Positions 28,670 through 37,525 of a stretch of 64,000 bases of DNA are shown here, piece by piece. The stretch's first letter is position 1; every line of letters begins with the position of its first letter. The stretch covers positions 62,001-126,000 of the forward strand of contig NZ_CAJNBK010000016.1 in NCBI RefSeq assembly GCF_905220975.1. The letters run 5' to 3'. The notes under the pieces were generated by a model, which was given only the letters and a program-made list of their open reading frames with translations, ran no database searches and was not told the DNA's origin. This DNA comes from Paraburkholderia haematera. GTDB taxonomy: Bacteria; Pseudomonadota; Gammaproteobacteria; Burkholderiales; Burkholderiaceae. The position numbers and the translations under genes were made by a program.

Positions 28670-31600
28670 TCAATGTCCGTCCTTGCCCGAGCCTTCATCA
28701 GCCGACCCGCCAGCCGAGCCGCCACCTTGGCCGTCATGCGGATGGTGCTGGTTATAGTGTGCGAGCGCCTCATCCGGGTCTTCCTTCTCACCGCCGAATT
28801 TCGCGCGGATCACAACGAAGAACATCGGGATCATGAAAATCGCGAGGAAGGTCGCCGTCAACATCCCGCCGATCACACCGGTACCGATTGCGTGCTGGCT
28901 GGCCGAACCCGCGCCGTTACTGATCGCGAGCGGCATGACGCCGAGAATGAACGCGAGCGAAGTCATCAGAATCGGACGCAACCGCAGACGCGCCGCTTCC
29001 AGCGCGGCCTCGATCGGCCCCATGCCCTCACTCTGTTGCAGCTCGCGGGCGAACTCCACAATCAGAATCGCGTTCTTCGCCGACAGCCCCACCGTGGTCA
29101 ACAGACCCACCTGGAAGAACACGTCGTTCTCGAGCCCGCGCAACGTAGCGGCAAGCAATGCGCCCAGCACGCCGAGCGGCACCACCATGATCACCGAGAA
29201 CGGGATCGACCAGCTTTCATACAGCGCCGCGAGACACAGGAACACGACGAGGATCGAGATGCCATACAGGATCGGCGCCTGCGAACCGGACTGGCGTTCC
29301 TGCAACGACAGACCCGTCCATTCGTAGCCGATACCCGCCGGCAGCTTCGCCGCAATCGATTCCATCGCCGTCATGGCCTGACCGGTCGACTTGCCCGGTG
29401 CGGCCGCGCCCTGGATTTCCACCGCCGAAATACCGTTGTAGCGCTCGAGCTTCGGCGACCCGAAGGTCCAAGTGCCGGACGCGAACGAGTTGAGCGGCGT
29501 CATCCCGCCCGCCGCATTGCGCACGTACCAGTAGTTCAGATCTTCCGGGTTCATCCGGTACGGCGCGTCGCCCTGCACGTACACCTTCTTGATCCGGCCG
29601 TCGATATCGAGGAAGTTGTTCACATAGACCGAAGCCCACGCGATCGAGAACGTCTGGTCGATCGCCGCCAGCGACACGCCCAGCGCCGACGCCTTCTCAT
29701 GATCGATCGAGATCTTGAACTGCGGCGTATCGTTCAGGCCGTTCGGACGCACCTGGGCAAGCGTCGGATCCTTCGCAGCCATGCCAAGCAGCATGTTGCG
29801 CGCTTCCATCAGCTTCGCGTGACCCAGACCGCTACGATCCTGCAACTCGAAGTCGAAACCCGATGCCGTACCCAGTTCCGGAATGGACGGTGGATTCACC
29901 GGGTACACCAGTGCATCCTTGTACGTCGAGAAGTGCATGAACATCCGGCCGATCAAGGCCTGCACCTTCTGGTTCGCGTGCTGGCGCTCGGAATAGCCCT
30001 TCAATTTCACGAAGACGAGACCGGCATTCTGGCCGCGGCCCGCGAAGCTGAAACCGTTCACCGTAAACGCCGATTCGACGATGTCCTTTTCCTGGTTCAG
30101 CACGTAGTCCGAGACGTCCTTGAGGGCATGCGCCGTACGCTCCTGGGTCGAGCCGGCCGGCGTTTGCACCAGCACGAACATGATCCCCTGGTCTTCATCC
30201 GGCAGGAACGACTTCGGCAAACGAACGAACAGCAAACCGACCGCGAAGATCACCACCAGGTAGATGATGAGCCAGCGACCCGAACGCTTGATCACGTGGT
30301 GCACGCCGCTGTGATACTTGTCGCGGCTCGATTCGAAGGTCCGGTTGAACCAGCCGAAGAAGCCCTTCTTCACTTCGTGATGGCCCTTCGGAATCGGCTT
30401 GAGAATCGTCGCGCACAGCGCCGGCGTGAGAATCAACGCGACCAGCACGGACAACACCATCGCCGCCACGATCGTCAGCGAGAACTGCCGATAAATCGCG
30501 CCCACCGAACCGCTCGAGAACGCGACCGGCACGAACACCGCCGACAGCACGAGCGCCACGCCGATCAGCGCGCCGGTGATCTGGTCCATGGCCTTGCGGG
30601 TGGCGTCGCGTGGCGATAATCCCTCCTCGGCCATCACCCGCTCGACGTTTTCCACCACCACGATCGCATCGTCCACCAGCAGACCGATCGCGAGCACCAG
30701 CCCGAACATCGACAGCACGTTGATCGAGAAGCCCACCGCGCTCATGATCGCGAACGTACCCAGCAGCACCACCGGCACAGCGATCGTCGGAATCAACGTC
30801 GCCCGCAGGTTCTGCAGGAACAGGTACATCACGAGGAACACGAGCACGATACCTTCGAGCAGCGTCTTCACCACGTCTTCGATCGACAGGCGCACGAACG
30901 GCGTCGTGTCATACGGGTACTTCACGACGAGGCCGTGCGGGAAGTACTTCGACAGATCGTCGATCTTCGTCTTCACATTCTTCGCGGTCTGCAGCGCGTT
31001 GGCGCCCGTCGCGAGCTGAATGCCCAGACCGGCGGTCGGCTTGCCGTTGTAGTGCGTGTCGAAGTTGTAGTTTTCACCGCCCAGCTCGACGCGCCCGACG
31101 TCCTTGATACGGACCTGCGAGCCGTCGGTGTTCACCTTCAGCAGCACGTTGCCGAACTGCTCAGGCGTATTCAGCAGCGTCGCCTCGGTAATCGTTGCCT
31201 GCAACATCTGGCCCGGCACCGAAGGCGTGCCGCCGAGCGAACCGCCTGCCACCTGAACGTTCTGCGCCTGCAGCGCAGCCTGGACATCGACCGGCGTCAG
31301 ATTGAACTTGGTCAGCTTGTTGGCGTCGAGCCAGATCCGCATCGCGTACTGCGTGCCGAACAGCGTCACGGTACCCACGCCGTCGAGACGGCTGATCGGG
31401 TCCTTGACGTTCGACGCGACGTAGTTCGCGAGGTCGATCTTGTTCATGCTGCCGTCTTCGGAATTGAACGCCAGCACGAGCAGGAAGCTGCTGCTCGACT
31501 TGGTGACGTTAATCCCTTGCTGCTGCACGATGGTCGGCAGAAGCGGCGTTGCCAGTTGCAGCTTGTTCTGCACCTGCACCTGGGCAATGTCCGGATTCGT

Positions 31601-31891
31601 GCCGGCCGCAAACGTCAGCGTGATGGTTGCCGTACCGGAGTCGTCCGAGGTGGACGACAGGTACAGCAAGTGGTCGAGGCCGCTCATCTGCTGCTCGATC
31701 ACCTGCGTGACGGTGTCTTCCACCGTCTTCGCCGACGCACCCGGATACACGGCGCTGATCTGCACCGCCGGAGGCGCGATGGTCGGGTATTGCGCGATCG
31801 GCAGCGTAAACACCGACGCGATACCCGCGAGCATCAGGATGATGGCGATCACCCATGCAAAAATCGGGCGATCAATAAAGAACTTTGCCAT
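28670..31891 (-). CDS. bpeB: RND multidrug efflux pump inner-membrane subunit, AcrB/BpeB type
   Basis: A 1073-residue HAE1-family proton-driven drug exporter, normal AcrB length. It starts MAKFFIDRPIFAWVIAIILM and has twelve membrane segments with two large periplasmic loops. The proton-relay aspartate pair is in GLLVDDAIVVVENVER. FSINVLSMFGLVLAIG and the TVGLSAKNAILIVEFA stretch are typical. The cytoplasmic C-terminus is Gly/His-rich. The order membrane-fusion protein, pump, outer-membrane factor with a divergent TetR gene matches bpeAB-oprB, which exports aminoglycosides, macrolides or acyl-homoserine lactones in other Burkholderia. Substrates here are unknown. Confidence 0.93.
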   Translation of the reverse strand: MAKFFIDRPIFAWVIAIILMLAGIASVFTLPIAQYPTIAPPAVQISAVYPGASAKTVEDTVTQVIEQQMSGLDHLLYLSSTSDDSGTATITLTFAAGTNPDIAQVQVQNKLQLATPLLPTIVQQQGINVTKSSSSFLLVLAFNSEDGSMNKIDLANYVASNVKDPISRLDGVGTVTLFGTQYAMRIWLDANKLTKFNLTPVDVQAALQAQNVQVAGGSLGGTPSVPGQMLQATITEATLLNTPEQFGNVLLKVNTDGSQVRIKDVGRVELGGENYNFDTHYNGKPTAGLGIQLATGANALQTAKNVKTKIDDLSKYFPHGLVVKYPYDTTPFVRLSIEDVVKTLLEGIVLVFLVMYLFLQNLRATLIPTIAVPVVLLGTFAIMSAVGFSINVLSMFGLVLAIGLLVDDAIVVVENVERVMAEEGLSPRDATRKAMDQITGALIGVALVLSAVFVPVAFSSGSVGAIYRQFSLTIVAAMVLSVLVALILTPALCATILKPIPKGHHEVKKGFFGWFNRTFESSRDKYHSGVHHVIKRSGRWLIIYLVVIFAVGLLFVRLPKSFLPDEDQGIMFVLVQTPAGSTQERTAHALKDVSDYVLNQEKDIVESAFTVNGFSFAGRGQNAGLVFVKLKGYSERQHANQKVQALIGRMFMHFSTYKDALVYPVNPPSIPELGTASGFDFELQDRSGLGHAKLMEARNMLLGMAAKDPTLAQVRPNGLNDTPQFKISIDHEKASALGVSLAAIDQTFSIAWASVYVNNFLDIDGRIKKVYVQGDAPYRMNPEDLNYWYVRNAAGGMTPLNSFASGTWTFGSPKLERYNGISAVEIQGAAAPGKSTGQAMTAMESIAAKLPAGIGYEWTGLSLQERQSGSQAPILYGISILVVFLCLAALYESWSIPFSVIMVVPLGVLGALLAATLRGLENDVFFQVGLLTTVGLSAKNAILIVEFARELQQSEGMGPIEAALEAARLRLRPILMTSLAFILGVMPLAISNGAGSASQHAIGTGVIGGMLTATFLAIFMIPMFFVVIRAKFGGEKEDPDEALAHYNQHHPHDGQGGGSAGGSADEGSGKDGH

Positions 31892-31906
31892 GAAACAGGC
31901 TCCCTG

Positions 31907-33130
31907 TTATTTCGCGGCCGATGCAGCGGACGCAGCCTGCGCCATCTGTGCACCGCTGGCCGCCGGCGCTTCCTGAGCGGTTGCGTCGGAGGCTGGCGAA
32001 GGCGCCGGAACCGGCTTGACCGTCATGCCCGGACGTACCTTGTCAGTGCCGAGCACGATCACGCGGTCACCCGGATTCAGGCCGCTCTCGACCACCCAGT
32101 TCGAACCGTACGTGGACGAGGTGACGAGCTGGCGCACTCCGACCTTGTTTTGCGCATCGACAACGAGCGCGGTCGGCTGGCCCTTCGGATCGTGCGTAAT
32201 GCCCGATTGCGGCACGACGATTGCCTTGTCATTGACGCCTTCGTCGATACGCGCACGCACGAACATGCCCGGCAGCAGCACGTGATCCTTGTTCTGGAAG
32301 ATCGCGCGGATCGTGACCGAACCGGTGCCCTGGTCGACCGTCACGTCGGTGAACTGCAGCTTGCCCTGCTCAGAATAGTTACGGCCGTCTTCGAGGATCA
32401 GCGTGACCTTCGCCGCGTCCGGGCCGTTCGTCTTCAGACGCCCTTCCTGGACTTCGCGGCGCAGCTTCAGGCCGTCGAGGCTCGATTGGGTCAGGTCTAC
32501 ATAGACCGGATCGAGTTGCTGGACGGTCGACATCAGCGTCGCCGCGCTAGCCTGGACGTAGGCACCCGGCGTGACCTGCGAAATGCCGACCTGGCCGGTC
32601 ACCGGCGAAGTCACGTCTGTATAGCCGAGATTGATCTGCGCCGTATCGACCGCTGCCTTGCCGGAAGCCACGTCTGCCGCGGCCTGCCCCTCTGCTGCGA
32701 CAGCGTTGTCGTAATCCTGCTTGCTGACTGCGTTGGCCGCGACCAGCACCTTATAGCGGTTTGCCTGCGCGGTGGTCGTGGCGAGATTCGCCTGAGCCTT
32801 CGCAAGCGTTGCCTTGGCACTGTTCAGTGCCGCGATATAAGGCGCCGGATCGATCTTGTACAGACGCTGGCCAGCCTTGACCTGGCTGCCCTCGGTGAAT
32901 TCGCGGCGCAGCACGATGCCGTCAACCCGCGCACGGACCTGGGCCACCAGGAACGCATTGGTGCGGCCCGGCAATTCGGTGGTCACTGGCACAGTCGTCG
33001 GCTGGACCGTAACGATGGCAACCTCGGGGGTTTGTTGCGGCGGGGCCGATTGTTTTGGTCCGCACGCTGCCAGCAATACGGCAGCCGTCGCGGCACTAAT
33101 TAAGCGGAATGGAACCCGTTCGACGCGCAT
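31907..33130 (-). CDS. bpeA: RND efflux membrane-fusion lipoprotein, AcrA/BpeA type
   Basis: A 407-residue periplasmic adaptor. The start at 33128-33130 (MRVERVPFRLISAATAAVLL) gives a lipoprotein signal with lipobox LLAAC (Cys23). The longer open frame to 33463 is untranslated leader. The lipoyl-like half-motifs are VRARVDGIVLRREFTEGSQV and VTSPVTGQVGIS, separated by a coiled-coil hairpin (about 100-170). The C-terminus is Ala/Pro/Ser-rich. AGAGGT precedes the ATG. The pump gene follows after 15 bp. Confidence 0.92.
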   Translation of the reverse strand: MRVERVPFRLISAATAAVLLAACGPKQSAPPQQTPEVAIVTVQPTTVPVTTELPGRTNAFLVAQVRARVDGIVLRREFTEGSQVKAGQRLYKIDPAPYIAALNSAKATLAKAQANLATTTAQANRYKVLVAANAVSKQDYDNAVAAEGQAAADVASGKAAVDTAQINLGYTDVTSPVTGQVGISQVTPGAYVQASAATLMSTVQQLDPVYVDLTQSSLDGLKLRREVQEGRLKTNGPDAAKVTLILEDGRNYSEQGKLQFTDVTVDQGTGSVTIRAIFQNKDHVLLPGMFVRARIDEGVNDKAIVVPQSGITHDPKGQPTALVVDAQNKVGVRQLVTSSTYGSNWVVESGLNPGDRVIVLGTDKVRPGMTVKPVPAPSPASDATAQEAPAASGAQMAQAASAASAAK

Positions 33131-33401
33131 GGAGCGACCTCTGTCTATGACTGAGAATGAAAAAGTGCGCGCATCCCTACCCCGGGGACGGCAGCGCACA
33201 CATACGTCTTTCGACGCTTGACCGGAAGCCCACTGATGCAAACCGAACCTGCAGGGGCATCCTGAGCGAAATGCGCCATACCGGGGAAATGCCGCACGGC
33301 GCCGTCCGTCAGGGCACGGCGCGAGAGCGTTTTGAAAGGCAACAGTGACGGATATTAACCGGTCGTCACGGCTTGGGCTATCCGATCGTGGGATGCTATT
33401 A

Positions 33402-33425
33402 TATATACATCCACGAATGCATGTA
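33402..33425. promoter_or_regulatory. Probable BpeR/AcrR-type operator between pump and repressor genes
   Basis: The 24-bp imperfect palindrome at 33402-33425 has half-sites TATATACATCCA and CGAATGCATGTA; 8 of 12 pairs are complementary. It matches about 18 of 24 positions of the E. coli AcrR operator as I remember it (inner halves ACAT and GAATG, ends TA). It lies inside the 429-bp divergent gap, 272 bp before bpeA and 135 bp before bpeR, in a locally AT-rich segment where promoters would be expected. I see nothing else definite in the gap. Confidence 0.6.
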
Positions 33426-33559
33426 AAAGTGCGTTTGCTTCTTTGCAGGCGGGGGGCCTGCAAGATCGCTTCGCAAATGGCTTAACAGCGGACAGATTGT
33501 CATCGGGCGTACTTAAAAACGCCCGGGAAAACCCCACAATCAGGGCAGGTCACACCAAT

Positions 33560-34207
33560 ATGGTCAGAAGAACCAAAGAAGAGGCGCAGGAGACGCGTAA
33601 CAGTATTCTCGACGCGGCTGAAAGGGTCTTCTTCGAGAAAGGCGTATCGCGCACGTCGCTCGCCGACATCGCGCAGGCCGCCGGCGTCACGCGTGGCGCG
33701 ATCTATTGGCATTTCGCGCACAAAAGCGATCTGTTTACCGAAATGTTCGACCGCGTGCTGCTGCCGCTGGACGAACTCAAGGCCGGCTTGCCAGACCCCA
33801 ACGAGCCCGACCCGCTCGGGCGCCTGGTGGAAATCTGCACGGTCTGCCTGCGCGACACCGCCAACGACCCGCGCCGCCGGCGGGTGTTCGACATTCTCTT
33901 TCTGAAATGCGAGTTGGTCGAAGAGATGGGGCCGGTGATGGTCCGCTACCAGACCAATATGCGCGAAGGGCTGAAGAAGATCGAAGGCGGTCTGCGCAAT
34001 GCGATCTCCAAAGGGCAATTGCCGGCCAATCTCAATACCGGGATCGCGGCGGCGATGGTGCACGCATTCGTCAGCGGCTCGCTGCGCGACATGCTGTTTT
34101 TGCCGGAGGCGACCGATTTCGGCAAGCATGCGGAGCAGATGGTTGCGGGGATGTTCGATGCGCTGCAGCTGAGCCCGGCGTTGCGCAAGGAAAAAACGGC
34201 CGGCTGA
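33560..34207 (+). CDS. bpeR: TetR/AcrR-family repressor of the efflux operon
   Basis: A 215-residue repressor with an N-terminal TetR helix-turn-helix (SRTSLADIAQAAGVTRGAIY, followed by WHFAHKSDLF) and a C-terminal AcrR-like ligand domain (FDILFLKCELVEEMGP). Its opening MVRRTKEEAQETR is characteristic of AcrR/TtgR/BpeR. It is divergent from the pump operon with a matching operator-like palindrome between them, so it should repress bpeAB-oprB and perhaps itself until a drug binds. The stop codon lies within a hairpin that can terminate the opposite gene. Confidence 0.9.
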   Translation: MVRRTKEEAQETRNSILDAAERVFFEKGVSRTSLADIAQAAGVTRGAIYWHFAHKSDLFTEMFDRVLLPLDELKAGLPDPNEPDPLGRLVEICTVCLRDTANDPRRRRVFDILFLKCELVEEMGPVMVRYQTNMREGLKKIEGGLRNAISKGQLPANLNTGIAAAMVHAFVSGSLRDMLFLPEATDFGKHAEQMVAGMFDALQLSPALRKEKTAG

Positions 34208-34217
34208 CAGCCGGCCG
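34191..34217 (-). terminator. Intrinsic terminator of the isochorismatase gene, overlapping the bpeR end
   Basis: CGGCCGGCT at 34197-34205 and AGCCGGCCG at 34209-34217 form a 9-bp perfect stem with loop GAC. On the minus strand it is followed by six T residues (A residues 34191-34196 on the + strand). It therefore terminates the leftward gene ending at 34228, although it lies in the last codons and stop of bpeR. Confidence 0.75.
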
Positions 34218-34227
34218 GGCCGCGGCT

Positions 34228-34860
34228 TTATGCAGCCGCCAGGCTCGCCCGCGCCTTCTGGTTCGACGCGTAGATGTTGCCGCGTTCGAGCGGCGCGCCG
34301 CTCTTCACAGCCGCAATCCATTGGTCTGTGCTCACCACGGCCGCGAAGCGCGACTGCAACACCACGCTGAATACCCGGTGAATGTCCTCCGCGCTCGCAA
34401 ACCCCGCGCTGTTCTCGTAGGGTACCGAACCCGTCGCGTCGTGCAGGAATTCGACTGTGAGACCTAAGTGGACCGCGTGGTTGATAGTCGACGCGTCACA
34501 GTTATGGGTCATGTAGCCGACCACCGTCAACGTGTCGATCTGCTGCGCGGCGAGCCAGTCGGCCAGATCGGTCTCGGTGAACGCGCTCGGCAGCGTTTTC
34601 TCCAGAAGACGATCGTGGGCACGCGAGCCCACCACCGGATGCAACTCCGCGCCCACGCTGCCGCGCGCAAATAGCGGCGAGGTGGCCGGCGAGAAGTTCT
34701 GCACAACAATCACCGGCACTCCGGCGGCACGGGCCGCATCCATCGCCCGGCCGATGTTGGCGAGCGAGGTTTGCACATCCGGATATTCGATCGGCAGATC
34801 GCCGGTGACGTATTCGTTCTGCACATCGATGACGATCAGCGCGCGGCGTGGTGCGGTCAT
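34228..34860 (-). CDS. Cysteine hydrolase, isochorismatase family
   Basis: A 210-residue isochorismatase-like hydrolase starting at the ATG at 34858-34860 with CAGGAG upstream. ALIVIDVQNEYVTGD gives the catalytic Asp. KTLPSAFTETDLADWL supplies the lysine region, and VVGYMTHNCDASTINHAVH contains the nucleophile Cys in the usual TxxCV-like place. Members hydrolyse C-N bonds in amides such as nicotinamide, carbamoyl compounds or isochorismate. The substrate is not evident. It is divergent from a GlxA-type regulator, which probably controls it. Confidence 0.88.
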   Translation of the reverse strand: MTAPRRALIVIDVQNEYVTGDLPIEYPDVQTSLANIGRAMDAARAAGVPVIVVQNFSPATSPLFARGSVGAELHPVVGSRAHDRLLEKTLPSAFTETDLADWLAAQQIDTLTVVGYMTHNCDASTINHAVHLGLTVEFLHDATGSVPYENSAGFASAEDIHRVFSVVLQSRFAAVVSTDQWIAAVKSGAPLERGNIYASNQKARASLAAA

Positions 34861-35038
34861 GGCAAGACTCCTGTCGGTTGAGCGGTTAAGGCTCGCGCTG
34901 CCCGGCCCGGGATGGGCGTTCAGCAGGCAGCGGCGATGACTGCATTGTTGGCCCGCCGCCGTTTTCCCGATAGCGACCCGAATGACAATATTCGATAGAA
35001 TCGGGCCATCATTGAATTTCGCGGGGCGACCGCAACCT

Positions 35039-36034
35039 ATGGCTACATCCCCCTCCTCCATGACAGCGCGCGACGATGCGCCCCGCCACATCGTCGCGGT
35101 CATCGCGTTCGACCGCATCAGCCCGTTCCATCTTTCAGTGCCCTGCGTGGTGTTCGGCGAGGACCGCAGCGGCGGCGGCTTGCCCGCGTTCGACTTTCGC
35201 GTCTGTGCGGCCGAAACCGGCGCGCTGACCACCACCGCCGGTTTCTCGATCGCCGTCACGCATGGGCTCGAAGCGCTCGCCGACGCGGATACGATCATCG
35301 TGCCGAGCTGGCGCGACCCGAACGAGACGCCGCCCGCCGCGCTGCTCGACGCACTGCGCGCCGCCCATGCGCGCGGCGCCCAACTGGTCGGGCTGTGTCT
35401 GGGCGCGTTCGTGCTGGCCGCCGCCGGCATCCTCGACGACCGGCCGGCCTCCACTCATTGGGCGTGGGCGGACGAGTTCGCGCACCGCTATCCGTGCGTA
35501 CGGCTTGATCCCGACGTGCTCTACGTCGACGACGGCAACGTGGTGACCTCGGCCGGCACCGCCGCCGGCCTCGACTGCTGCCTGCACGTGCTGCGCAAGA
35601 TGTGCGGCGCGCAAGCGGCGAACTATGTTGCGCGCCGGCTGGTCGTGCCGCCGCATCGACAAGGTGGCCAGGCGCAGTTCATTCAGCAGCCGGTGCCGCC
35701 GAATGTACGCGGCGATCGTTTGTCCGGTCTGCTCGATTGGGTGAGTGGCAATCTCGATGCGCCGCATACGCTCGACACGCTCGCCGAGCGCGCCTTGATG
35801 AGCCGCCGCACTTTTACGCGACGCTTCCGGCTCGCCACCGGCACGACGGTCGGCGCATGGCTGCTGGCGCAGCGGCTCGGCCGCGCGCAACACCTGCTGG
35901 AAAGCACGGACGAATCCGTGGAAGCGATCGCGGGCATTGCGGGTTTCGGCTCGACCGCCTCGCTACGGCAACATTTCGCGGAGGCGTTTCGCACCTCGCC
36001 GTCCGCATGGAGGCGGGAATTTCGCGGCGTGTGA
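35039..36034 (+). CDS. GlxA-family regulator (DJ-1/PfpI domain plus AraC helix-turn-helix)
   Basis: About 331 residues from the ATG at 35039; ATGs at 34982 and 35060 are alternatives, and none has a strong ribosome site. Residues about 20-190 form a DJ-1/PfpI-like amidotransferase domain with LVGLCLGAFVLAAAG at the nucleophile elbow, where Cys is retained. Residues about 225-325 are an AraC DNA-binding domain (LDTLAERALMSRRTFTRRF, then AIAGIAGFGSTASLRQHF). Such proteins often activate adjacent amine or nitrogen-compound catabolism genes. Here the only divergent partner is the isochorismatase-family hydrolase 178 bp away. Confidence 0.85.
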   Translation: MATSPSSMTARDDAPRHIVAVIAFDRISPFHLSVPCVVFGEDRSGGGLPAFDFRVCAAETGALTTTAGFSIAVTHGLEALADADTIIVPSWRDPNETPPAALLDALRAAHARGAQLVGLCLGAFVLAAAGILDDRPASTHWAWADEFAHRYPCVRLDPDVLYVDDGNVVTSAGTAAGLDCCLHVLRKMCGAQAANYVARRLVVPPHRQGGQAQFIQQPVPPNVRGDRLSGLLDWVSGNLDAPHTLDTLAERALMSRRTFTRRFRLATGTTVGAWLLAQRLGRAQHLLESTDESVEAIAGIAGFGSTASLRQHFAEAFRTSPSAWRREFRGV

Positions 36035-36188
36035 GCTGGCGTGAAAGCGGTCGATAATCTTTAAGCGCGGGGTGGGGCCGGCAAAAAGCGAACAAGGACG
36101 GCAAACGCCGTGTGATCAACGGCGTTTCGTAGTGACCTACCAGGATTTCGTAGTCGCGCTGACGCTACAGCCAAGCCAAGCCAAGCCG

Positions 36189-36938
36189 TCAGTGTTCGCT
36201 TAGCCAACGGGCCACATACAACAACAGCGCCACCAGAAAAATCATCGCCGCCCACGCCCAGTTCGGGACCACATGCGGACTGGACTGGTGATGCGAGACG
36301 CCGTGCGATGCCGCGTGCGACGCGCTCGCCGCCCGCCCGGTCAACGCATTGCCATGATCCGTGCGGGTACGCCGGGCGATGCCGCCGAGCGTGATCGGCC
36401 GTAGAAACACGTGCTGCCGGCGCGCCGCCGAACCCCGCGCACGGTTCGGCCCTTGCCCATGCTTGGCGCGAACGACCGCGCCGAACTCGTCGAAAAAATC
36501 GTCCGCCAGTTGGTGCAGCGCATTTTCGAGCTGGCGCGTAGGCAGCTCGGCAAGCGGCCCGGACGAGGTCGCCCAGATCGTGTAATCGATCCGCGTGCCC
36601 CGTTCCCGGCCGACGCCATGCGAGCCATCGTCCGCGCGCAACCTCACCTCGATCTGTCCGCGCAAGGAGCCGATGCCCTCCGCTCGCGCCTTGAAATTGA
36701 TGGTGCGGCGCTGCGCGTCCGCCGGTCCGGAATCCTGCCCGGCGACATGGGCCCGCGCTTCATAACGCGCGCGCAACGGCCCGAGCGGCACGGTCATGGT
36801 CAGTGCAAATTCGCCGTGGCCGAGCCGCGTGAACGACTCGCAGTTGTCGAGGCTGGCACGCAACAAGGCAAGGTCCTGCAACGCGTCCCAAACGTCGGAC
36901 GGTGCAAGCGGAATCCGTAACGCGTCGTTCAGTTCCAT
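36189..36938 (-). CDS. CoxG-like SRPBCC protein with C-terminal membrane anchor
   Basis: A 249-residue protein whose first 150 residues form a CoxG/SRPBCC ligand-binding fold (MELNDALRIPLAPSDVWDAL, DNCESFTRLG, EFALTMTVPLGPLRARYEA). CoxG helps membrane attachment of CO dehydrogenase in carboxydotrophs. A basic Arg/Ser/His-rich linker follows, then one membrane helix, NWAWAAMIFLVALLLYVARW (about 225-244). No coxSML genes are near, so a CO dehydrogenase role is not supported. It lies 32 bp downstream of the DUF427 gene and may be co-transcribed with it. Confidence 0.8.
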   Translation of the reverse strand: MELNDALRIPLAPSDVWDALQDLALLRASLDNCESFTRLGHGEFALTMTVPLGPLRARYEARAHVAGQDSGPADAQRRTINFKARAEGIGSLRGQIEVRLRADDGSHGVGRERGTRIDYTIWATSSGPLAELPTRQLENALHQLADDFFDEFGAVVRAKHGQGPNRARGSAARRQHVFLRPITLGGIARRTRTDHGNALTGRAASASHAASHGVSHHQSSPHVVPNWAWAAMIFLVALLLYVARWLSEH

Positions 36939-36970
36939 GGCAGCCTCCCCGATGAACGCGCGACAGCCGG

Positions 36971-37363
36971 TCAGGACGTCTGATCGATGCGGTCGACGCG
37001 CGATGCGTAAAACGCGAGATACCCTTTTATACGTGCCACCGGCTCGAGCGGCGTCTCATAGCTCCACGCGGCGTTTTCGACCAGACCGTCTTCGGTGCGC
37101 AAATGGAAGTAGGACGCCTCGCCCTTGAACGGGCAGTGCGAAGTATGTGTCGAGCGTTCGAGGCGCGCCATGTTCACGTCGCCACGCGGGAAATAGAACA
37201 CGTCCGGCAGACCGGTTTCCGCGAGCGTGAGGCCCGACTGGGTGTCGGCCATGGTCACGCCGCCATGAATTACACGCACCCGGTGATTGTTGCCGCCGAT
37301 CGCGATGGTATGCCCGCCCGTGCTTGCGCCGGGGTTTCCGTGGGGTGTCAAGGCATCGCTCAT
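36971..37363 (-). CDS. DUF427 domain protein
   Basis: A 130-residue protein from the ATG at 37361-37363, which has CCGGAG upstream; longer open frame to 37450 lacks one. The DUF427 signature is visible as VFYFPRGDVNMARLERS, THCPFKGEASYFHL and NAAWSYETPLEPVARIKGYLAFY. The family is a compact beta-structure of unknown biochemical function. It is followed by the CoxG-like gene. A strong hairpin upstream separates it from the next leftward gene. Confidence 0.88.
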   Translation of the reverse strand: MSDALTPHGNPGASTGGHTIAIGGNNHRVRVIHGGVTMADTQSGLTLAETGLPDVFYFPRGDVNMARLERSTHTSHCPFKGEASYFHLRTEDGLVENAAWSYETPLEPVARIKGYLAFYASRVDRIDQTS

Positions 37364-37413
37364 GTCTCGGCTCCGGGGTGGTGTGGAACTCGTGTGCGGT
37401 CCTGCAAATAGTA

Positions 37414-37437
37414 AAGCCACGGGGGTGCCCGTGGCTT
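37414..37437 (-). terminator. Intrinsic terminator upstream of the DUF427 gene
   Basis: AAGCCACGGG at 37414-37423 and CCCGTGGCTT at 37428-37437 form a perfect 10-bp stem with a 4-base loop, followed on the minus strand by a T-rich stretch (TACTATTTGC). It most likely ends the leftward transcript of the exported protein gene at 37526-38023. Confidence 0.7.
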
Positions 37438-37525
37438 CATTATCGGCCAAACTCCAGCCGATTGTGCGGCCTTCCTGAGTGCAGCCGGGGCGTCTCGTCC
37501 GGCGCCACTCGACAAGGTAAGACGC

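Noticed and set aside
28541..33103. Two very long open frames on the + strand (about 690 and 720 codons) opposite the efflux genes
   Set aside because: They lie entirely antisense to well-supported RND pump and adaptor genes, have Arg/His-rich low-complexity translations and no family motifs. Long antisense frames are expected in GC-rich genes.
33131..33463. 111-codon in-frame extension upstream of the membrane-fusion protein
   Set aside because: It covers the operator and promoter region, has no ribosome site, and would bury the lipoprotein signal peptide that begins at 33130.
34861..35454. 198-codon in-frame extension upstream of the isochorismatase-family hydrolase
   Set aside because: It overlaps the divergent regulator gene antisense, and the ATG at 34860 has an AGGAG site and the normal family N-terminus.
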